A DNA stretch of 64,000 nt from contig CM043960.1 in NCBI GenBank assembly GCA_014529385.2, positions 35,763,396-35,827,395 of the forward strand, in the 5' to 3' direction. A program made the translations under genes and the position numbers. The stretch is from Adiantum capillus-veneris. Its lineage: Eukaryota > Streptophyta > Polypodiopsida > Polypodiales > Pteridaceae. Under the pieces are notes generated by a model. It searched no databases, was not told the origin of the DNA, and saw nothing but the letters and a program-made list of their open reading frames with translations. Below, piece after piece: positions 22,243 through 34,650 of this stretch (within the stretch, counting starts at the first letter, position 1; the number at the start of each line of letters is the position of its first letter).

Positions 22243-23480
22243 ATGAGTATCATCTCATGGAATGTGCAGGGATTAGGAGGGCCCCAATTTCAGTGTCAGA
22301 GAGGTCAGCTGCGTCAGAAGCTTTAGAGATGCCTTGTGGGAGGTGAGATTGACATTCTTATGCTACAGGAGCATCATCTTTGTGAGAGCCGCATTAGCCG
22401 ATGTGGTCAGATTTTGCGTGGTCGCTATGAGACGTTTTGGTCAGCTGCATTTGAACCTAGAGGCATCCAGGGAGGGGTATGTATGACTATTGCGGATTCT
22501 TTGCAACAGGCCATTGTGGGGAGAGGTATTATTGTACCAGGCAGAGCTAAATGGATTACTATGCAAGTTCAGGGTTGCCTTATGGGTTTCCTGAACATTT
22601 ATGCGCCCAATGTGGCAAGTGCACGGGCAGAGTTTTGGCCTCGAGTTGTGGAGTCTTTGCCGCATGCAAAGCAGTGGTGTGTTGGGGGGGACTTCACCAT
22701 GTTGGAGGATCCCTCTGATCGGATTGGTGGTGGCCATGTCACAGTACACTGGGCTGAGCTGGTAGCTTGGGAGCGGTTTTGTATGACTGAGGTTTTCTGA
22801 TGTTTGGCAGCACTCACGTGTTGTACGACCCCCTCACAGCCTCGTTTTCTCCTGTACTGATCGCAGAATTGGAGGAGTGAATCATTGAATCTATCTAGGA
22901 TAGATCGCTTCTATGCTAGTGACCGCATTTGTGACTGGGGTGGGTCAGTTTGCATCTTGGCTGGGACATCCTTTTCGGACCATGCACCAGTGATCCTCAC
23001 AGTGATAGAGTGATCCTCACAGTGACAGATAGACAAAGAAGGGCCGACATGATGCTACACATCCCAGAGAGGATCTTGCTGGACTCTGAGCTCAGAGAGC
23101 GAGCGGTGGCCCTTTGGACAGAGGGCTTGGGCACGCAGGACTCTCCTGCTGACAAAGTGGCCTCTGGACTTGCTCAGCTTAGCCGTTTCTTTCTTCAAGA
23201 GTCTACGACCCGCCTGGCTACAGCGAGAGAGGAGCAACAGCATCTTCGACGAGGCGTTGCTTCTCTGCAGAGGATGCAGGAGCAGCACCCAGACAATCCC
23301 TAGTTGGAGGAGTAGCTGCAGCAGGCTTGCCAGGAGCTTGTCAGCACAAAGGAGAGGCGTCATGAGTTTGTTTCCATCAACAGGCATCTCAGTGGACGTG
23401 GACCTAGGTGGGTGACAGAGTTACGAGGGCGTTCTTTGAGACTGTGGGACCACGGCATGCGTACGCTAGTGTCAGCCAGT
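22243..23480 (+). pseudogene. LINE (L1-type) endonuclease fragment
   Basis: An apurinic-type endonuclease domain nicks the target DNA for target-primed reverse transcription. Visible motifs: ISWNVQGLGG at the start (22243), ILMLQEHHL, GFLNIYAPN, GGDFTMLEDPSDRIGG, SRIDRFYAS and SFSDHAPVIL (the SDH active-site motif). A linker follows (23000-23300). A stop occurs at about 22327 and frame changes near 22800 and 22990. The RT domain is missing; the fragment ends near 23480 at the next element. Confidence 0.85.
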
Positions 23481-24130
23481 TGAGGAGGCCTCTCAAGACA
23501 CACTAAGCAACCATGTGACTGCCATAGGCAAATCAACATTCCACACACGAGAAACAAAAAGAACACGCAAAATTCCCACCACCGGCTAGCATGTGTCCCC
23601 CTTTCTCTCCTCTCTCGCTAGTAGCATCCCATACCTCCCTATACGAGAGTTGGGAGAGCCTGTCAGAATGGGCTATCACGGCTCCATGAGCTCTAGTGGT
23701 TTTGTGGACATCACCATGTCGTGCATAAGAGCAGGAAGGAGGCTTTGATACCAATGTTGGTCCCTTGCCGGATCCAACCTACACACATGACATGACACAA
23801 GCCAAACTCACATCTAAACACACGTAGTGAGCGGACATCAGGCTCACCTCCCAGCCATAGAGCCAATACGGGCTCATCCTCAAGCCTGGGAGCCTGCAGC
23901 CAAGCGGGCTAGCCTCTACCACACGGGCCGATGTCCCATACTATCGTACCCACACCAATATAAGTGTGCTCACAGAGCTGCCAAGGGCCAAGAGTCCAAG
24001 TGTGGTGATCACACCAGATGTCTCTCAAATGAGACTCAAGTCCTATTTATAGAACTTCATAACCAAAGGGCGATGTTCACACTCGCCGGACATAACTACA
24101 GGCATCCATCCTGATGTCTGGGACGTAACA
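23481..24130 (-). mobile_element. LTR element remnant with primer site (element H)
   Basis: LTR 23755-24130 (376 bp, TGTTACGTCCC…GACCAACA on minus). Primer site TGGTATCAAAGC lies at 23742-23753, and about 260 bp of non-coding internal sequence precedes it. No protein domains and no second LTR, so it is a truncated copy or part of a non-coding (TRIM-like) element. Confidence 0.7.
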
Positions 24131-24831
24131 ATCAGCATCTAGCATCAGTAGCTAGCACCAAGCGTAAGCATTTTCCCTGCATGTGAACCATTTCCTAAAC
24201 TACGTGTCAGCCAACTCTTAGCAGTGCATTTTATTAAAAAATAACCTTTCAACTTCCAGATTCGCATGTTGCGGCCCAACCTCAGACACCTATATAAGCA
24301 GTATCAGGCAGAGGAGCAATAGAGAGCCTCTCACAGTACCTGTAGGAGAAGTACCCAGTGTTTCTTGGCAGCCCACTAGCAATCGTCATCAGCACCATCA
24401 GCCCTTGGCGTTTTTGCATCAGCAACACCAGCTTTGATCAGCATTTCTAGCCTCATCATCGACGTCAACACCCCGTTACCACAGCAAATTGTCGGCGGTC
24501 AAATTTCAGCCCTAAGACACCTCAGCGTTTTCAGTTTTCAGCCCTCAGATCAGCCATCGTTGGCATCGGCAATAGCAAATCAGCCCATAGCCTAGTCGCA
24601 TTTGCAATTCTCAGCCAGTACCCTTAGAGTTTTCAAATTTCAGCCCTTCAGCCTCGCAGTAGCTCAGACTTCCAAGCATCGTCGTTGTCATCGACGACAT
24701 CGTCGTCGTCATCCTCGTCATCAATGATCAAGCATTGTACCGGACTTTGTGTAATCTACAGCAAATACCTCTCTAGCAATAGAGAGCGGGACCCTTGGAG
24801 GGGGGTTTGGGACCCCATCTGGTGTCGATCT

Positions 24832-24893
<62 letters not shown>

Positions 24894-25051
24894 ACTTTCA
24901 CTCATAGTTTCCACTCTCCTTTGTTTTGGTCATTGCACAATCTCATATTGTAAAGGGGGACTCTCTCTCCCCTTCGTTATCAGGAACCTTGGGCACGAAC
25001 TGAGCACACATCTTGAGCATACACCATCATTCACTTCCGCTGCACATTACA
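24131..25051 (+). repeat. Diverged LTR related to the A/B/C family
   Basis: Its last ~100 bp (cgaactgagcacacatcttgagca… to gctgcacattaca) matches the end of the 6124-7124 LTR. The middle carries the same GCGTTTTCAG(CC) motif. A TATA box (ctatataag) is near 24290 and a CT tract lies at 24834-24890. No primer site follows, so it is a 3' or solo LTR with its left end lost. Confidence 0.65.
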
Positions 25052-25429
25052 CTAGATCTATCTAGTTCATCGTATCCAAGTCCGCACTAATCTCTTTACA
25101 GATTTCTCTGATGCACTAGAGCCATGATCACCACACAAGTGAAAAGAGAGAATGTTGCAGCCATTCATCCCATAGAAGTCCTTGAGCAAAGTACTGTCAG
25201 CCTCAGTACCTCGTCATTATGCTAAACAACATAGAAACATGACTTCCATTCACTATCATGTTGGTCTATTTACCAGGGAGTAGAGTATCACCACACTATC
25301 CATTGAGCATTATGGAATCCCTCCTTACCAGGCTTATCTAACACTTACTAGCAACTGAAAGTAGTGGACCAGGTGATAGCACTACATTCGGTAAATATAC
25401 CTTCTTGGCAATGGTAACTGCCTAGATAC
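25052..25429. other. Non-coding spacer
   Basis: No convincing coding sequence or recognisable element boundary. Confidence 0.4.
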
Positions 25430-26558
25430 ACTAGGGAGAATCTGGATCAAATTGAGAATCCTGTTCTTCCTCGTTCGCGGGATTAAGAACCAAATTGGCT
25501 GCATGCTTCTTGGATTTCTTTGGGCAATCTTTGAAATTATGTTGTCCCACCCATCCATAGCATAAGCCTTCTTTCATGCATGAGCCTTCTTCCTTTGTTG
25601 TGGGGTCAACACAAATCGATTGAAAGCTCTCTCAGGAAGACTTTGCTTCAATCCCAGAGAGAGCCTGAACACTTGTGTTTCTTTTCCCTCTTTGCCCCGT
25701 GTCTGATTGGATTGTGCATTTGTTTGACTAGGCCTTATAAAACGAGAAAATTTGTTCAGGAGGATCTCTGGTCAAGCGCACTCTGGAGTCTGCCATCCTC
25801 TAGAGCTAAAGCAAGTTCAATTGGCCTCTTTCAATGTGTTCCATTATTCTTTTCGCACCAGAGGACGTAAAGTTTCGTTTAGCCCCAAAGCCACCTTTTG
25901 CACTTGGAACAAATGAGGTATGTGCTCAGGAACTTTAAGCACGACTTCTCTGTATTTATCTGCGTATTCTTGCACAGTTAAACTTTTCTACGAGATATAA
26001 AAACATGCATCCAAGAGCTCTACTACACTCATCAATAGGAACAAAGAGTTTTAAAATCTTTCAAAGTAGTTGGCACAAGCTTGTCTTGTTCAATTTTACG
26101 CCACCACTTATGTGCTACATCTAGCAAATTGTATGTGGTGTGTTGAAGCCTGAATTTTTGCCTCATCATCATCTAATCTATTTCACATAAACAAAAACAC
26201 TGATCCCATATTGAGAGCCACTGTTCAACCACATCTGTTGAGCGGTTATTAAAGGATCCATTATACTCTGGGGGTTTTAGGTCTTTGATTTTCCATCTTG
26301 GCCCTTGTGTTTGCTTTCTTCATTTAATTTGTTTTCCCCCATCTTTTGCATTTGATCTAGCAAAGTTCTCAATGTTCCTTCAAGGAAAGCCAGCAACTCT
26401 TTGAGAGCTGTTTCTCGTGAATCATCATGATGTGTCTCTGGAGGCAACTCTGTCATCTCTGCATGTTCCATTTCAAAAGTAATTTTTTTCATCTTTCTAT
26501 ATACAAGCATAAAAATCAAACTGTACCACAAGATATGTACAAACTTCTTAAACTGCAA
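25430..26558 (-). pseudogene. Decayed gypsy-type gag (element J)
   Basis: The N-terminal frame (26558-26277) is Glu-rich with LLAFLEGTLRTLLDQMQKMG. It is followed through stops by YNGSFNNRSTDVVEQWLSIWDQ, the capsid-type F-x-G…V-x-x-W-L pattern, and KWWRKIEQDKL. A degenerate zinc knuckle CYGWVGQHNFKDC near 25530-25575 has Trp in place of the second Cys. Many stops; clearly dead. No LTRs assigned. Confidence 0.6.
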
Positions 26559-28305
26559 ACTTTATGTACATTAAGAACATAACAACGAACTGAAAAGTAT
26601 TTGTTTCATCGTGAAATATACACATGATTCACACACTGCACCTATGAGCAAGAGGAAAGAAAAGAGAGAAGTATTTGCGTATCTGGCAACTGATACAGAT
26701 TGCGCGCTTGTAAATTCATACGCCCAATTCGCTTCGAGCACAGACAAGAAGAACTTCACAAGAAAATCTCGTTTTCCGGGCTGCCCACACAATGTCTTTC
26801 ACAAATTTCCATGCGCTACTACACCGCCTATCTACTGCAAATTCCCACGCTTCTACTTTTTCTTTTTCTTTTTCTTTTTCTTTTTCTTGCCTTCTACCAA
26901 TTCCCTCACTACTACATTTTTTAATAACTCCAACTTTGACTTACTGTTGGATTTTAGTTTTCTAACTTACTGGCTTCGTAGAAAAATTACGAAAAAGAGA
27001 CATAGCATGAGAGAAAACAAACTCCACATCGTGGAAGAAACAAAACAAGTGCATTCTACGTTGCCCACAGCCTTCAACATGGCTCTCCCCTGTGAACCAC
27101 CAAACGTGAGATAGTCTGGCCGCTCTTCACTTGCTCACCTCCTTCCTCTTGCTGGCTCTTGCTCTCTGTATCGATCAATGCCCGCTCAATCCAACAGGAA
27201 ACGTACGATTTTTCTTGAGAGGCCTACACTCGTCCAATTCTAAAAAGAACTCAATGGCATAAGTTAAACTCGCCACCCATCCAATTTATCCCCCTTTTGA
27301 GAGCTACTTCCCTTGTTCAGATCTTGCGAGTTGATTGGCCTTTAAACATACCTTGCCCGCTCTACTATCGGAATAAGCCCCCAGCTTGGCCTTGGGAAAT
27401 TAGCCCCTCACCACTTATGTCTGGTCGTGGACCTACTCGACCGGCTTGGTCGATCCTTATTTTGATTTTTAAATTATTCGTCTTTAACGTTATTTTAAAT
27501 TCTCCCTCTTCTAACAATCTATGGCTAAAAAGAGCTACCAACTGCAAGAAGAAAACTGATAAAGCAGTCGCTAAAGGAACAATAGACCAAACAAAAGCAT
27601 TAATTCTATGGACCTGCCTAATCTCAAGTCTTCGCCAACATTAAAATTCACGACATCCATTGTCATTCATTTTTACATGGGAGGGAGCAGCCTTTAATAG
27701 GAGGACCTGCCTAACCTCAAGTGTTTGCCAATATTAAGGTTAACGACATCCATTTTCATTCATTTTGTGTGTCCATGGTGAAACGTGTAAGCATGTGCAG
27801 ATGCGCACGCAAACGAACAATGTGAATCTCAACAAGTAATAATATTGAAAGAAAAGGAAAAGTTGCACATATCTGCCAACAGATTCACGAGTGCTTGCTG
27901 ATGGTGTGGAGGCCCTTTCTGGCTCTCACATGCAATTGCTCCATAATCTTACACTCCTAAGCATTGAAAACTGTAGCCATGTGATGTCATTCAAAATAAA
28001 AACGTTTGCAATCGGGCCGTAAGGAGAAAATGCTTAGTATTCTCAAGAACAAGAGCCACACAACAAAACCTGCTCATTGAAATCTGTTAATTAGCCACAG
28101 AAATTAGCTGTTGTACACCCTCAACAGGTTTTATGATCAAGTATGGAAGGAGTGACATCTTTTTGCCAGAAAATTTGAGAAATTTGTAAGCTGGACTAAC
28201 CTTTGGGCACCTTAATTGATGATTGTCACCGTTGCAATGCTACACTGTTCTACTGATCCAGAAGAGCTCAAAGTGTACATGATCAATGTAATGCAGATTG
28301 TCGAA
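26559..28305. other. Intergenic region
   Basis: No gene supported. It contains a (CTTTTT)n tract at about 26851-26888 and a pair of roughly 70-bp direct repeats (27605-27680 and 27697-27772). The 3' flank of the TLC gene lies at its right end. Confidence 0.5.
27605..27772. repeat. Diverged tandem direct repeat (about 92-bp period)
   Basis: Two copies share gacctgcctaa(t/c)ctcaagt, then a gap, then acgacatccatt(g/t)tcattcatttt. They are separated by a short spacer. Confidence 0.75.
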
Positions 28306-29064
28306 TCAATCTAACCTCTTTGATTTAGCATTTGCACGAGTTATCACTCTACGAGCAGCAAAAAGCCTTGCCCACAATCTGGCCACCCAAAAGATGCTCC
28401 CAACAATAGCTAGACTTACAACAAACATCCAATAGAAGGAAAGCCACCTTGGGATAACCGAATCTGCTTGCCCGGAGAAGTAGTACACAGAGAGGTGCCA
28501 TGTTAGTAGAGGCCCAAGGAAGCCTCTAACAAAAGTAAAGAAGGGAAGGAAAACCACATTGAGGTAGTTGAAAGTTTGTGTGGCGCCTGCAAGGAAAGCA
28601 AGGGTCCAGAAATTCTGCATGAAACTGGTGCACTCGGCTAGACCCAAGAGGAGCATGATGGAGAGGGCACCGTGCTTTGTATAGTAGCGGCAGGAGAGCA
28701 TGTAGCTGGCACTGGCGACATGGTGGAGAATGAAGAGGGCGTCCTCTGGGATGAAGAGCGCATAGTGCAGGAGGTCGACAAGGAAGTAGGCTACGCTGAA
28801 CTCGACAACAGCGTCTTGGAAGGGAGTGTTGGGCGCTTGCAGCAGCTGCTGCCATGGCTTGGATTGCAAGGATTGCTGGTGGAAGTGGAGAGCGACATCC
28901 CAGGCAGTAAGGAGAGTGACAAGTGAGCCGTGCAGCAGAGACATGAAGCAGCTTGCGGCTTCATGGCGCGCCTTCTTGCGGGCCTTCCAACCGCCCGCCC
29001 ACCAGAAGAAACCCACCACGTAGATCGCGCAGAAGACGCACGCGCTCGCTGCCAACAGCACCAT
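28306..29064 (-). CDS. TLC-domain (TRAM/LAG1/CLN8) membrane protein
   Basis: 252-residue single-exon protein, probably an ER or other endomembrane multi-pass protein. TLC proteins act in lipid synthesis, transport or sensing; the specific role here is unknown. Hydrophobic segments lie at about residues 4-24, 43-62, 83-103, 110-125, 133-160, 166-190 and 207-237. The family hallmarks are seen in VAYFLVDLLHYALFIPED followed by ILHHVAS, with the paired His and nearby Asp/Tyr. The tail is basic (RANAKSKRLD). The start is the first methionine, directly before a hydrophobic segment; length and topology suit plant TLCD-type proteins. The ceramide synthase LAG1 motif is not evident, so a TLCD-like protein is more likely than ceramide synthase. 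The frame has no stops or frameshifts, unlike everything around it. Confidence 0.88.
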   Translation of the reverse strand: MVLLAASACVFCAIYVVGFFWWAGGWKARKKARHEAASCFMSLLHGSLVTLLTAWDVALHFHQQSLQSKPWQQLLQAPNTPFQDAVVEFSVAYFLVDLLHYALFIPEDALFILHHVASASYMLSCRYYTKHGALSIMLLLGLAECTSFMQNFWTLAFLAGATQTFNYLNVVFLPFFTFVRGFLGPLLTWHLSVYYFSGQADSVIPRWLSFYWMFVVSLAIVGSIFWVARLWARLFAARRVITRANAKSKRLD

Positions 29065-29930
29065 CTCCCTCCCAATCAGAGAGATGCTTTGTTGGCACTG
29101 TCTACTGATATAGGCATGGTGCCCATCAAATATGTTTCAGGCTTCTTTTGAGGTTTATTTAGGCTATAGTGAAAATAGCGGCACGAGGACTCTCTCTTTT
29201 TTTTTCTCTCTCTCTCTCTCTAACAACAGGCAATGCCGTAGTGACGGCCCTTGTTTTGTTTTGTATTTTGTTGTTAAGACACATATAGCTTAGGAGAGCC
29301 ATATATTTAATAAGAATAACCCCATATTATTAATTTCATTTCATACTATATTAAGAGTAATAATTTCATACTAGAAGTATTTCTCGTGCCTCGATGTGTT
29401 ATGTGTTAATCACACGATGGCATTTATTAAATTCAAATGATTAGAGTTAAAGAATGCAAACGATGAGCACCACCCATCATCTCCATGAATTGTTCACAAA
29501 GTGGCACTTATTAATTTCGGACATTGAGAAGTGTTAGAAAATGTAACAACATTGCCAGTAACATTGTTAGTATGATACAAGTGTGCATTTGTGTGTGTTG
29601 TTGTTTTGAAACTTATACTTATACACAAAAGAACATCATTTTAAAACAAAGCTAGCTTTAGACAAGAGACAAACAATAGCACAAAAATGACGCAATCTTT
29701 GATTTATTTTGTACATTGAAGTGAGAATGAGCACTGTCTCATAAATTTACAACAAACAGTCCATCTATACTAGGAATTTGGACAAGTAAACCTAGGCACA
29801 TTAAAAAAAATGGATTTCTCGTTGTCAAGAGATCGATGGGAAGAAGCACATATTGCTCAATCAGTCCCAATAAACTCACCAATCACAGAAGCTTCTTCTT
29901 CTTTTTTAGAAAAACTTGGTTTATCACAAT
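29065..29930. other. Upstream region of the TLC gene
   Basis: AT-rich and non-coding. A CT tract lies at 29180-29222, within the likely 5' flank of the minus-strand TLC gene. No clear core promoter could be assigned. Confidence 0.5.
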
Positions 29931-29935
29931 AATCT
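29931..29935. other. Target site duplication, left, element K
   Basis: AATCT, matching 40338-40342 on the other side of element K. Confidence 0.8.
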
Positions 29936-31509
29936 TGTCATAATAACTAATATCTAATTCTCCTAAATGATTTTCTCATGTTAATATGACCGTTTAATAT
30001 GGGAAAGTACCAGGGGAGAAAAAGCTAGAATATTGGATAAGCTGGCAGACCGGCCACAGTAGGGATCCAAAGGAGGGAAAATAGGGATCCAAAGGGGGGG
30101 GGCATCTGCAAAAGAGCAATGTGCAAACAATGGGCTTCAAAGACCCTAAGGTTCAACCCGTTAAGACTTCCAAAATGCTAAGGTTCCAAAATTCGATGTA
30201 AAGTCCAATGGTCAAAGCTTAGGGAAATTGGATGCCTTTGAGAAGACCAAAAAAGTCTTTGCAAATCCCTAGATGGAAGGGGGAGAGCCCTTTTAGTAGG
30301 GGATGAGAGAGAAAAACACACACACACACACACACACACACATTTTAGAGGGAATAGGGGACACATGTCAGCTCCCTAACCCAGTTGCCCCCAAGATCCA
30401 TTCAAATCCTATTGGATGGCCATAGAGGTGGACCAATGAGAATATGGCTAGAGTACATTTAGTTTAATTCATTTTAAAACACTTGATAAAAGAACCAATA
30501 GGAATTAAGCTCTCTAGAAGACTATTGGACGGTCTCCCAAGGGGTCCAATGAGCATTCAGCAGCCCAATGGCTTGCCTGATTCCTATTGGCCATAAGACA
30601 AAGGGGTCCCATGAGAGTTTAATTGCATTAATTAAATATTTAAAGCTCTCACAAAAGGGGAAAGGGGGACACATGTCAAAAGGCTATCACTCATGCTTCT
30701 CAATTATCATTGGCTAAGATTTGCAGGGTCCAATGGGGTGCCAGCATGAGTAAAAGCCAAGAGGGGTTGAAAGAGAGAGAGGGGGCTGATTTTGGCAAGG
30801 CATTATCACACACACACTCACACAATCTCACGTGTGAAGCAAGAAGACTCTCTCTCTCTCCTTCTCAAGCTTTAATGGAAAGCTCATCTACTCCAAGCTT
30901 GTGAGAAAGGAGGCCTACACCAACAACTCTTGGCTTTGTGATGCAAATCCAACCAAGAGCCAAGCTTCAATGCATGCTCATCTCCTCTACCATGCTAATT
31001 ACTAAGCTATGCTAAGCTTTTATGAGTGATTATGTGAGGAGATATACTTCTTTCTCGTAAGAATACTCCTTCTTCCTCTCAATCTACTCTCATACCCCAC
31101 TAGCTCTCACCATCTTCAAGAGGTGTGTGAGGTCTTGGGTTTGAGACCGTGAGGGAATTGATGTTGTGTTTTATAAGTGTGTGCATGGTGCTTGAAGCTT
31201 CCATCTTCATTGCACCAACAAGTTATTGAAGGAACACAAAGTAGTGTATTGTAAAATGTCTCCTTTGATGGGGGAAACCTATAATACAAAGCCTTTTGGA
31301 GGGGGGACCGGCTCCATGTAAATCCGGTCGTCAACTGTTGCCAGTAGCTTAATTTCTCTCTCTTTTGAAGTATTGTTCATGCCTATCTAACTAGGTGTTA
31401 TGCTTTTTGTTGCTCTCTCCATCCAAGCACTTTTGCTATGCTCATTAGGAATCAATGCTCACTATGTTCATGTTATTTTCCGCTACACACAAGTTACTAG
31501 GCCATTACA
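29936..31509 (+). repeat. 5' LTR of element K
   Basis: 1574 bp, TGTCATAATAAC to CCATTACA. It contains a CA microsatellite (30314-30342). It is close to 38734-40337 throughout; the differences are mostly single bases and short indels. Confidence 0.93.
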
Positions 31510-31510
31510 T

Positions 31511-31522
31511 TGGTATCAGAGC
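31511..31522 (+). promoter_or_regulatory. Primer binding site, element K
   Basis: TGGTATCAGAGC, an exact match to the plant initiator-Met site, one base after the 5' LTR end. Confidence 0.92.
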
Positions 31523-31929
31523 ACAAGGTTTCTCTTTTCTTGCTGGAGAAGCGAGGTCCTCAAGCTAGCTATAAATGGTTGGTATTATTAATTGCAATTG
31601 AGTAAGTAGAATAGGGATTTTTCAGCCTTGCAGTGCGCATGCTTCGTGCAGATAACGGGGCCTCACCGTCGAGAGCTATGGTCTTAATATTGGAGTCCTA
31701 TGGACCTTGCCTATGGCTTACCACTATTGAGCTATTAGAAGCTTGACAGGAGTCAGTACTGTTTTGGTGTTGAAAGACCCTCTCTTCTATTCCTTGCAAT
31801 CAATGATATTTGAACCATGGGTACAGTAGCTTGAGTGCTTTTCTAAAGGGGTAAAGAGGAGCAACAACTAGGGCTTGAAGTGCCAAAGTACACCTAAAAA
31901 AGTTTACACCTAAAAGTCGTTAGAATAGC

Positions 31930-33360
31930 TGACAATAATAAAGAGAGTGAAATTAATGTTGATAGCTTTGATTTTGCTAATGAGCAGGCTACTAATGATG
32001 CCCCTATGCTTGTTAACTACCTTGTTTCTAGGCTTCAACAAGCCATGGGCAATCTATCCCTCTAAAGTGGAGTGCAACGGAAGCTTCGTGCTCATGGGAT
32101 TCTCCAAACTCCCCACCATGAAGAGAGAGTACCTAGGAAGCCTCCTTGTGAGACTTCCAAAAGAGGCCTCTCTCCGATTCGGGAAGAAGAAGAGGATCCG
32201 TACGAAGGGCTCAAAAATCTACTACTTGACGATGCATCTTCTTCCCAAAGGAGAACTCAAGAGCCCCCACCATAAGAACGAGAAAGAAGTGAGTCTCCTG
32301 CCACCTCGACGGAGATGGCTCCACGAAGACGGCGGGCAAAACGCTCTCCATCACCTCTGAAACGGAGAAGACTATCGCACACTTCTCCACACCGTAATTC
32401 AAAGAGGGACGACAAAAAACAAGAGAAGAAAAAGGCGAGAAAGAGGTCACCCTCTTCTCCATCTTCTTCATCCTCTTCCTCTTATGAAGAAAGTGATGGT
32501 GCAGACAAGGAGGAACAAGGCAAGAAAAAAGGCGAGAAAGAGGTCACCCTCTTCTCCATCTTCCTCAAATTCTTCATCTCTTCTGAAGAAAGCGACAATG
32601 CAACTTTTGAACCACCAAAAAGAAAAGGCCATAGGAAATCCTATGCCGCGTGGAAGAGATCATCCAAGCTCAAGACGTTCAAAGAGGGAGGAAAGAACAT
32701 CTCTTTTCTTACCTACGATGGCACCTTTGGTGCTACGGACAAAGTCTTGGCTTTCATCCAACAATTCGATGCTGCGTTTGGAGATGAGGGCTTCACAGAG
32801 TCCTCTAAGCTACGCCATGTAGCTATGCATTTTCAAAAGTCCACCAAGCAATGGTGGTGTAGCCTACAGGCAAACGGTGAAGCTCCACGAACATGGAAAG
32901 CTTTAAGAGCTTCTATCATGAAGCAATTTTTTGCTATCGATGCGAAAGACAAAGTACTCACCAAATGGCAAAGCTTGAAGCTCTCTCCTTACAAATCTAT
33001 TCACAAATATGTAGACAAGTTTTGGAACTTACATCTCAAAGCCACTGTCTTCAAAAAGGCCACGCACCATATCTGCGGTCATACACCATACCATGGTGGC
33101 TTCATGAATCAATTTTCAAAGAGGGGCTAAGAGAAATTTTATGCCCACGGAGAACAAGGACCGGAACAATGAGCCTTAGGGGAAGGACAATGTCCAAAAG
33201 TCTCCTAAAGGCAATGCAACAACAACAAAGCTAAGGAGAAGGGAGTTTATAAAGGCAAAAATAAACTCTCTCCTGAAGAGCTTGAGCGTATTGTAAAGAT
33301 AACCGTTGTTTCAAATGTGGCGAGCAAGGGTATGCGTACGTGCTTGTCCCCAAAAGAACA
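31930..33360 (+). pseudogene. Element K gag
   Basis: The N-terminal frame (SFDFANEQATNDAPMLVNYL) has stops near 32064 and 32275. It then gives MAPRRRRAKRSPSPLKRRR, a Ser/Lys/Glu-rich stretch and the capsid region KTFKEGGKNISFLTYDG, LAFIQQFDAAF and STKQWWCSL. The zinc knuckle (about 33300-33345) reads CFKCGEQGY…V, so the His and last Cys are lost. The frame breaks after 33060. Confidence 0.85.
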
Positions 33361-33455
33361 CCCGCCCTGAACCTCCTAGAGCTACCGTGGTCGAAATCCA
33401 AGAAGAGGAAGCTCACCACAAAGGATCTCCTCTATGCCATGCTTGGGAAAAGGTA

Positions 33456-33896
33456 AGAAAACATGATTCTTTTATTCTCTTTGACCCTGGTTCTACTCAC
33501 AATTACTTATATCCATAGAGTTGGCCACCAAGCTAGGCATCCAAGCCTATGAGATGGGAGATGTCCTACCCGTTGATGGTGCTTGCAAGGGAGGGGCAAG
33601 AAGCTTTAGTCACTCCCTTAATTGGGAAATTGAGGCTCCATGTCCAAAGCTATGTGGACAAAGAGGACTTCTTCGTCTTTCCTCTCAAGCATGAGGATGT
33701 AATCCTAGGGGCACCATGGTTTGATCGCATGGCTGCCAATGTTAAATTCCCTAAAAGGAAAATCTACTTTAGGTTCAGGGAAAAAGATATGTACATAGAT
33801 GCCAAAGAGTTGGGTAACACCATACCCATTGTACATACGCAAGCTTTCAATAAGTCAATAAAGAGCTCTATTTCTGTGTACATGATTTTTTGTTAA
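33456..33896 (+). pseudogene. Element K aspartic protease
   Basis: FILFDPGSTHNYLYP (active-site region, D-P-G-S as in many plant gypsy elements) is followed by a stop near 33518. The continuation holds EDVILGAPWFDRMAANVKF. Ends at a stop (33896). Confidence 0.8.
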
Positions 33897-34645
33897 AGAT
33901 TCTCAAAATGAACCTAATGCTTTAGCAAAAGAAAATATAAATAATCATAAGGAATTAGAGTTATCCAATTCTCTCAAGGGATTTCAAGATGTTTTTATAG
34001 ACAAACATCCCTTGTGAACTACCTCCTAAACGAGGCAATGATGACTATGCAATTGAACTTCTTCCAGGAAGTTCACCGCCTGATAAACCTCCTTATAGAG
34101 TTTCTCTAGCTCAACAAGAGGAGATTATGCGGCAAGTGCATGAGTAGTTGAGAAGGGCATGGTTAGGTCTACTAGCTCATCTCCATTTTGCTCACCCATA
34201 TTATTAATGCAAAATAAAGATGGCACATATCGTATGTGTGTCGACTATAGAGCACTAAATAAGATCACTATCAAAAATAGGTTTCCCGTTCCACGGGTAG
34301 AAGACATGTTTGATCAGCTACAAGGGTCGACCTACTTCAGTAGGATTGACCTAAAAAGTGGCTACCATCAAATAAGGATAGTTCAAGACATTGTAAAGAC
34401 CGCATTTTGCACTACGTTTGGTCTTTACGAATACATTGTCATGCCTTTTGGCTTGACCAATGCACCAGCCACATTCGACCGCTTGATAGAGAAGCTATTC
34501 AGGCCTCACCGAACCTTTACTGGAGTGTTCTTTGATGACATTATCATCTACTCTAATTCATTAGACGAACACAAGCAACACCTCCAGGTAATATTTCAAG
34601 TCTTACGAGAGAATAAACTTTATATTAATCGAAAGAAAAGTGAGT

Positions 34646-34650
34646 TTTTC
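34646..34650. other. Target site duplication, left, solo LTR L
   Basis: TTTTC, repeated at 36279-36283. Confidence 0.9.

Noticed and set aside
26611-27114. 167-codon plus-strand open frame
   Set aside because: Contains the CTTTTT microsatellite as a Phe run and no recognisable domain; likely chance.
32211-32471. Minus-strand open frame over element K gag
   Set aside because: Antisense shadow of gag; no independent evidence.
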